A stretch of DNA of 64,000 nt from Macrostomum hystrix. Taxonomy: Eukaryota; Platyhelminthes; Macrostomidae. Of this stretch, positions 58,340-64,000 are shown in pieces. The stretch lies in contig CATNEN010000003.1 of assembly GCA_950097015.1 (NCBI GenBank), positions 13,435,001-13,499,000 on the forward strand, given 5' to 3'. How positions within the stretch are numbered: position 1 is the stretch's first letter; each line of letters begins with the position of its first letter. Under the pieces are notes generated by a model. That model was not told where the DNA came from and ran no database searches. It saw only the letters and a list, made by a program, of their open reading frames with translations. The position numbers were made by a program, and so were the translations under genes.

Positions 58340-58932
58340 GGAGTCCTTCTCTATCCATCTCTATCCTTATCAGTATCAATCCTTATCAGTATCTATCATT
58401 ATCAGGGCCTATCCTTATCCGTATCTATCCATTATCAGTATATATCACTATAAGTATCTATCCTTATCAGTATCTATCCTTATCAGTATCTATCCTAATC
58501 AGTATCTATCCTTATCAGTATCTATCCTTATAAGTATCTATCCTTATCAGTATCTATCCTAATCAGTATCTATCCTTATAAGTATCTATCCTTATCAGTA
58601 TCTATCCTAATCAGTATCTATCCTTATCAGTATCTATCCTTATCAGTATCTATCCTTATAAGTATCTATCCTTATCAGTATCTATCCTTATCAGTATCTA
58701 TCCTAATCAGTATCTATCCTTATCAGTATCTATCCTTATCAGTATCTATCCTAATCAGTATCTATCCTTATCAGTATCTATCCTAATCAGTATCTATCCT
58801 AATCAGTATCTATCCTAATCAGTATCTATCCTTATCAGTATCTATCCTTATCAGTAACTATCCTTATAAGTATCTATCCTTATCAGTATCTATCCTTATC
58901 AGTATCTATCCTTATCAGTATCTATCCTTCTC
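58340..58932. repeat. 16-bp minisatellite (TATCCTTATCAGTATC)
   Basis: About 36 copies; TATCCTAATCAG and TATCCTTATAAG variants are interspersed. Confidence 0.94.
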
Positions 58933-59104
58933 TCCCCTTATCAGTTTATATATTTCTCCATCCAGTCTATCCGACACAAGTAACTATCCGATCAATTTTG
59001 GTACAGCTCCCCTAAAAGGTTAACTAGACAATCATTAGAAGGTTCTGGCAGTGTGAGCATCTCTCCACCTGTCTCTTATCTTATCTCTTGTCGCTCTATT
59101 TCTG

Positions 59105-59389
59105 ATGTCTGGGATGCCAGACCGCAGTCGAGGGCATCACTGCGACCACATCGATTCTGCTGCTGCTACCGACCCATCTGTTTCCTCAGCCAGAAGCCAA
59201 AATGTGCCCCAAATTTCTGGGCACACTCCCGCGCTGCAGGCCCTCTCGTTTGTCAAACCGAATCTTCTGCTCTCAATATGTGTATACCATGGTGGGGAGA
59301 TGAACATATTGGGGTCGTTTGATGGGTCGGTTCTTCACCTGGCTCGCGCGGAGGAATACACGTGTCACCATAAATGCGGACCCATTTAG
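59105..59389 (+). other. Possible coding fragment, unassigned
   Basis: A 94-codon frame of normal composition (SARSQNVPQISGHTPALQAL, then YHGGEMNILGSFDGSVLHLA). GC content is higher than the flanks. No family recognised; a CAG acceptor lies near 59122. It could equally be chance. Confidence 0.2.
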
Positions 59390-59527
59390 ACGGGTAAGGG
59401 ATGGAATGGTATACGGTTGATGGCATGCCAAGGGATACCCATCCGCCACTTTAAAAAATAGTATACATTGGTTGATAGGACAGGGGACCCATTTCACCAT
59501 GGTATACCAGACGGTTCTGCAACACAT

Positions 59528-59536
59528 ATTAACAGC

Positions 59537-59567
<31 letters not shown>

Positions 59568-59592
59568 GCTGCTGCCGCTGCTGCTGCTGTTG
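59528..59592. repeat. Trinucleotide repeat (GCC)n/(GCT)n
   Basis: About nine GCC triplets followed by mixed GCT and GCC triplets at 59540-59585. It encodes Arg/Gln or Cys runs depending on frame; no gene is assigned. Confidence 0.9.
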
Positions 59593-60054
59593 CTTGAACT
59601 TGTCGCGCGGCGTCTGTTCCCTGACTCCCCCAGTGACTTTCGTAGCCAGGTATAGATACAGGATGCGTCGTTTAACGCTCACCCTCTCTCACTCTCTTTC
59701 TCTCTGTCTTTGATTGACGAATGACCAACAGTTGTTTGAGTCCGCTATTAGCGCGCTATGTACAAACTCTATCACAATGCATTGTCTATACATGATCTAT
59801 TCTTTTATGCAACTCTCTGATTGTGCCTTTTGTTTTACTCTCGTCGGAGCTTTAAAACCCCCCTGAGGGGAGTGTACGGTATTCAGAACAAAGGAAGCAT
59901 AAAGACAATAGGCCCGCATTATTTTCGAACGAACAGTCAACAGCTCTTAAAAATGAGTTCATGTGTGATGGACAAACTGCGCTTGTTGCTAATTAAACTG
60001 CTGCTCAAATGTTCGAAAACTTTTAGAGAATACTTGATTCTTTATTCGTCATGT

Positions 60055-60185
60055 CTGGGGGGAGTCTGAGAAGGCCTTCAGTACACTGCCCGACGATGAT
60101 AAAGTTAGGGCAGTTGTACACAGGAGTCAGCAGAATAGACAGAATTGCCTGCTCGCTGGCTGCGGGTCCAATTTCCAATTTCTTA
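60055..60185 (+). mobile_element. tRNA-derived SINE, family B, copy 5 (5'-truncated)
   Basis: Only the 3' part is present: CACTGCCCGACGATGATAAA, AGGGCAGTTGTACACAGG, and ACAGAATTGCCTGCTCGCTG followed by GCTGCGGGTCCAATTTC. Truncation at the 5' end suggests incomplete reverse transcription. Confidence 0.75.
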
Positions 60186-60595
60186 AATGAATCCGAGGCA
60201 GTCGATAAAGCCAAGATAAACAACAATTCTAAAGAAAAAGATGTGTAAAATCTGGAAGCACTTGACTATCACATATGCCGCGTTTGGCTTTTGACGGAAA
60301 AAATATTCCTATGTCTGGCCAGCCATATGCTGTCCATATTTCCAAATGTGCAGGTGCCTAACATAGTGCTGGAATAATGAACACGGAAATATATTCAACT
60401 ATATATTTAGCACTTATCAAATTATGTTTATTAATTAGCCTGAGGCTAGGAGTTTACGTTTTTTTTTCTAATTAAAGTAGAATTTCAATCTGTGAAGTGT
60501 GAAGAACACATTTTATAGTAGAGACACTAGATTTCTATCAACTCACCTCCGTATCACCTCAATATCGTCATCGTTGAGCATATGAAAATCGCGTA

Positions 60596-60965
60596 TTGAG
60601 ATCAGTTCTGTTTTGTTATAAAGCTTTCTTTCCTGTCCGGTACAAAAGCCTTCCTTGGTTCGCGCCTCACAGCTTGGTTAGGCCAGATTCTAATCAATCG
60701 AAAGTAGCGAGGGGTGTTAAACGGACGGCCCCCCAACATTTTTTGTTATCCCTTCTGGCGGTGCGACCGTCGCCACGGGTGGTACCAGCGACCAGATGCG
60801 GCTGGCCCAGATATTATTCCCACCTTCGATTAGGAAGTGGGGGCGTGGCGCGCGACTGCACGCACGGTAGCTTGAACATTCTCACACCTATGGAGTTTGT
60901 CGCCACACCCCTCCTTAAGGACCTGCCTTATCCGCCTGTTAATCTTATCGTTAGCAATCAGTGCA
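60596..60965 (+). other. Possible exon ending at a consensus donor, unassigned
   Basis: A 124-codon frame of normal complexity contains CGWPRYYSHLRLGSGGVARD and FVATPLLKDLPYPPVNLIVS and ends at TGCAG|GTGAGG, an excellent donor (60958-60971). The local GC content is elevated. No family is recognised. It may be part of an otherwise unseen gene or of a transposable element. Confidence 0.25.
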
Positions 60966-61264
60966 GGTGAGGGACCTGCTATACGATTCACTATTTTCTA
61001 TGGGGCCTACGCCAAAGGTATTGGCTCGCTCAGCTTTTGAAGTGTTGCGGCAGAAAGAAATACTTGTTAAATCCATTATTAGAGTCGCTGAAGAAGTGTC
61101 ATTTTTTCCCTTTAGGTCACGGATAAATATAGGGTTGCTCATTTTTTTGAAAATTTTGAAAAAATTCACAGTAGCGGGTGCATTAGCGCCATCTGTTTGA
61201 TCTTAAAGTCTTAGGTCTATAACTTATAATTTACACCATCCTTACACTACTGGCATTGGAGTAA

Positions 61265-62030
61265 AATATCTCATCTCACCCCCTCTCTGATCTCTCATCT
61301 CACCCCCTCTCTGATCTATCTCATCTCACCCCCTCTCTGATCTCTCTCATTTCACCCCCTCTCTGATCTCTCTCATCTCACCCCCTCTCTGATCTCTCTC
61401 ATCTCACCCCCTCTCTGATCTCTCTCATTTCACCCTCCCTGTGATCTCTCTCATCTCACCCACTCTCTCATCTCACCCCCTTCTCTGATCTCTCTCATCT
61501 CACCCCCTCTCTGATCTCTCTCATCTCACCCCCTCTCTGATCTCTCTCATCTCACCCCCTCTCTGATCTCTCTCATCTCACCCCCTCTCTGATCTCTCTC
61601 ATCTCACCCCCTCTCTGATCTCTTTCATCTCACCCTCTCTGTGATCTCTCTTATCTCACCTCTCTGATCTCTAATCTCACCTTCTCTGATCTCTCTGATC
61701 TCACCTTCTCTGATCTCTCTGATCTCACCTTCTCTGATCTCTCTGATCTCACCTTCTCTGATCTCTCATCTCAGCTTCCCTGATTTCTCATTTCGCCTTC
61801 TCTGATATCTCTGATCTCACCCTCTCTCTGATCTCTCATCTAACCTTCTCTCTGATCTCTCTGATCTCACCTCTCTCTGATCTCTCTTATCTCACCTTCT
61901 CTGATCTCTCATCTAACCCTCTCTCTGATCTCCCTTATCTTACCCTCTCTCTGATCTCTCATCTAACCTTCTCTCTGATCCCTCTGATCTCACCCTCTCT
62001 GATCTCTTATCTCACCCTCTCTCTGATCTC
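61265..62030. repeat. 26-bp minisatellite
   Basis: About 29 copies based on CTCTCTGATCTCTCTCATC then TCACCCC. The right half drops to shorter, more diverged units (CACCTTCTCTGATCTCTCTG). Confidence 0.93.
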
Positions 62031-62034
62031 TCTC

Positions 62035-62845
62035 TTTGACCTATTTTGTTTCTTTTTTTAGCTATTAATTTTGAGTCCAACTGTATTCGCTACTAAGTGA
62101 TTAAGATTTTGGCGACATTTTAAACAACTTTGTCACTATTTACTTACCGTAAGCCAGTGTAATAGTAACAAATATATTATTGAACGATCGTCACACTAAA
62201 AGGCCATAATTCCATTTGCGAAAATTCCTTTCTCCAAAAAAAACTATTTCACAATATGCCCAGTCGGACAGAGAAATACAGTAAAACTCAACACTGGCAG
62301 AAGTATATGGGTCGGCTATTTTTCTTGGCCATTTTAGGATTGTACGAAGCCCTCTCGCCCTACGAGAGACAGACTGCTTGTTCCTTGTAGGCCTCTGCGA
62401 AAGCATTTCTTTTGTGCCAAAAACCTTTTAACTAAAAGCTAGTGGCCATCGGTTTGTCACTAACCGCATTAAAGCTATGCTGCTTCTCGGCCAGTCTCTT
62501 TCACTCTCACCCTCTGCATCTTAATGCCGCTGGTTTCTAGCCAGTTTCTTTTTCGTAAGTTTCCTCTAGTCTTGCAATTCTCCGATATCTTTACTAATGG
62601 AACCATAACGTTTCGCAAAATATTTTCCTTCAGAATAAGATGGGAAGATGGAATGGCTAAAAGTGACCTATGGAGGTCAATTTTTCTGGAAGGGAAAATT
62701 CCTGCAAAGATTTTTTTTATTAAGTTCGTGCAACTTTGCTTCTGGAATTTCTTTGAGTTGAAAAAAAACTTGCTTTAGATTTTACATTCAGTGCTGGAAT
62801 TTTGCTAGATCTACACTTTTAACTATCTTCTCTCTCTCCCCACTC
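62035..62845. other. Non-coding interval
   Basis: Unique sequence between two arrays; no recognised gene. Confidence 0.45.
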
Positions 62846-62849
62846 CATA

Positions 62850-63615
62850 TTCCTATTCTCCTCTCTTCTCCTCTCCTCTCCTCTCCTCTCCTCTCTTCTC
62901 CTCTCCTCTCCTCTCCTCTCCTCTTCTCTTCTCTCCTCTTCTCTCCTCTTCTCTCCTTCCTCTCCTCTCCTCTCCTCTCCTCTCCTCTTGTATCCTCTTG
63001 TATCCTCTCCTCTCCTCTCCTCTCCTCTTCTCTTCTCTCCTCTTCTCTCCTCTCCTCTCCTCTCCTCTCCTCTTCTCTTCTCTCCTCTTCTCTCCTCTTC
63101 TCTTCTCTCCTCTCCTCTCCTCTTCTCTTCTCTCCTCTTCTCTCCTCTCCTCTCCTCTCCTCTCCTCTTCTCTTCTCTCCTCTTCTCTCCTCTCCTCTCC
63201 TCTCCTCTTCTCTTCTCTCCTCTTCTCTCCTCTCCTCTCCTCTCCTCTCCTCTTCTCTTCTCTCCTCTTCTCTCCTCTCCTCTCCTCTCCTCTCCTCTTC
63301 TCTTCTCTCCTCTTCTCTCCTCTCCTCTCCTCTCCTCTCCTCTTCTCTTCTCTCCTCTTCTCTCCTCTCCTCTCCTCTCCTCTCCTCTTCTCTTCTCTCC
63401 TCTTCTCTCCTCTCCTCTCCTCTCCTCTCCTCTTCTCTTCTCTCCTCTTCTCTCCTCTTCTCTTCTCTCCTCTCCTCTCCTCTCCTCTCCTCTTCTCTTC
63501 TCTCCTCTCCTCTCCTCTCCTCTCCTCTTCTCTTCTCTCCTCTTCTCTCCTCTTCTCTTCTCTTCTCTCCTCTCCTCTCCTCTCCTCTTCTCTTCTCTCC
63601 TCTCCTCTCCTCTCT
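62850..63615. repeat. Pure polypyrimidine array (TCCTC/TCTTC pentamers)
   Basis: Units of CTCTC and CTTCT arranged in larger blocks (TCTCCTCTTCTCTTCTCTCC). From about 63006 to 63613 the plus strand is C and T only. Blocks of about 55-60 bp recur, a higher-order pattern. Ser/Leu and Arg/Glu shadow frames run through it on the two strands. Confidence 0.96.
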
Positions 63616-63619
63616 GTAT

Positions 63620-64000
63620 CTCCCCTCCTCTTCCTAAATTATATTTCTCCCCTCTTCCCAATCTCTCTAGCAGCATCACTTTTATCATCCTCATTCAGGA
63701 AAGTGAAAGAGATAAATAGAATACAAAATCCGAGCTACAAAACGGTCTTTCAAGAGGACCACAAATACCCGAATCCATCTGGGACTTCTAAAGCTGCAAC
63801 TGCAACTCACTTCTCGTCCTCTCTCTCTCTTAAATCCATAATCCCAAGTCCCAAACCCTGCCACGAGACTGTCACTCAAAACTCTACGTTTAAAATCCTC
63901 TCCTCACAGCCAAATAATTAGTGAGAGTGGCTGACATGCAGTATTGTCTGCGATAAATAAATTTCTCTTTAAAAAGCCAAACAAAATTATTTGCTTTCTC
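63620..64000. other. Non-coding window end
   Basis: Unique sequence; no recognised feature. Confidence 0.4.

Noticed and set aside
62819-63921. Arg/Glu-rich (minus) and Ser/Leu-rich (plus) frames
   Set aside because: They are translations of the polypyrimidine array on both strands.

Overview
The window reads as nuclear DNA from an invertebrate metazoan. Protein-coding genes are split by GT-AG introns, tRNA-derived SINEs and a degraded LINE are present, cut-and-paste transposons carry target-site duplications, and there is no operon structure. I could not fix the clade from sequence alone. About 25 kb of the 64 kb (my sum of array lengths, roughly 40%) is tandem repeat with units of 12-47 bp, and nearly every array has its own unit. 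The many long open reading frames inside these arrays are by-products of repetition, not genes.

Five genes are well supported. (1) A single-exon PCGF3/5-type Polycomb RING protein, minus strand, 2124-2921. (2) A TGF-beta-superfamily type II receptor, minus strand, four recognised exons between 12094 and 18974. Its kinase domain has lost the HRD aspartate, the catalytic-loop asparagine and the DFG aspartate, so it is a predicted pseudokinase receptor. The ectodomain exons upstream were not found. (3) A small secreted/ER protein with a KTEL C-terminus and possible selenoprotein-M-like fold, minus strand, 23614-24595, whose first coding exon carries only the ATG. (4) An Ariadne-2 (ARIH2) RBR ubiquitin ligase, minus strand, 28168-31265. 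(5) A TMEM168 orthologue, plus strand, 36496-40155. The splice phases of all predicted junctions agree.

Layout: 0-11 kb holds PCGF and a series of minisatellites. 12-19 kb is the receptor, whose introns are almost entirely minisatellite. 19-23 kb is AT-rich DNA with SINEs and a possible MULE relic. 23.6-24.6 kb is the secreted-protein gene. 25-26.5 kb holds a SINE, a frameshifted LINE fragment and a minisatellite. 28-31.3 kb is ARIH2. 35-36 kb is a nested pair of inverted-repeat transposons with perfect 9-bp and 8-bp target duplications. 36.5-40.2 kb is TMEM168. 40-64 kb is gene-poor and dominated by arrays that are strongly pyrimidine-rich on the plus strand.

Four observations deserve follow-up. 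The type II receptor appears catalytically dead. A hAT-type element (52844-54853, 16-bp perfect terminal repeats) has its interior replaced by a 16-bp minisatellite whose family also occurs at three other places in the window. Intronic arrays, read in the sense of their host gene, look like repeated 3' splice-site modules. Several arrays have higher-order structure (399, 704, 690 and about 380 bp).
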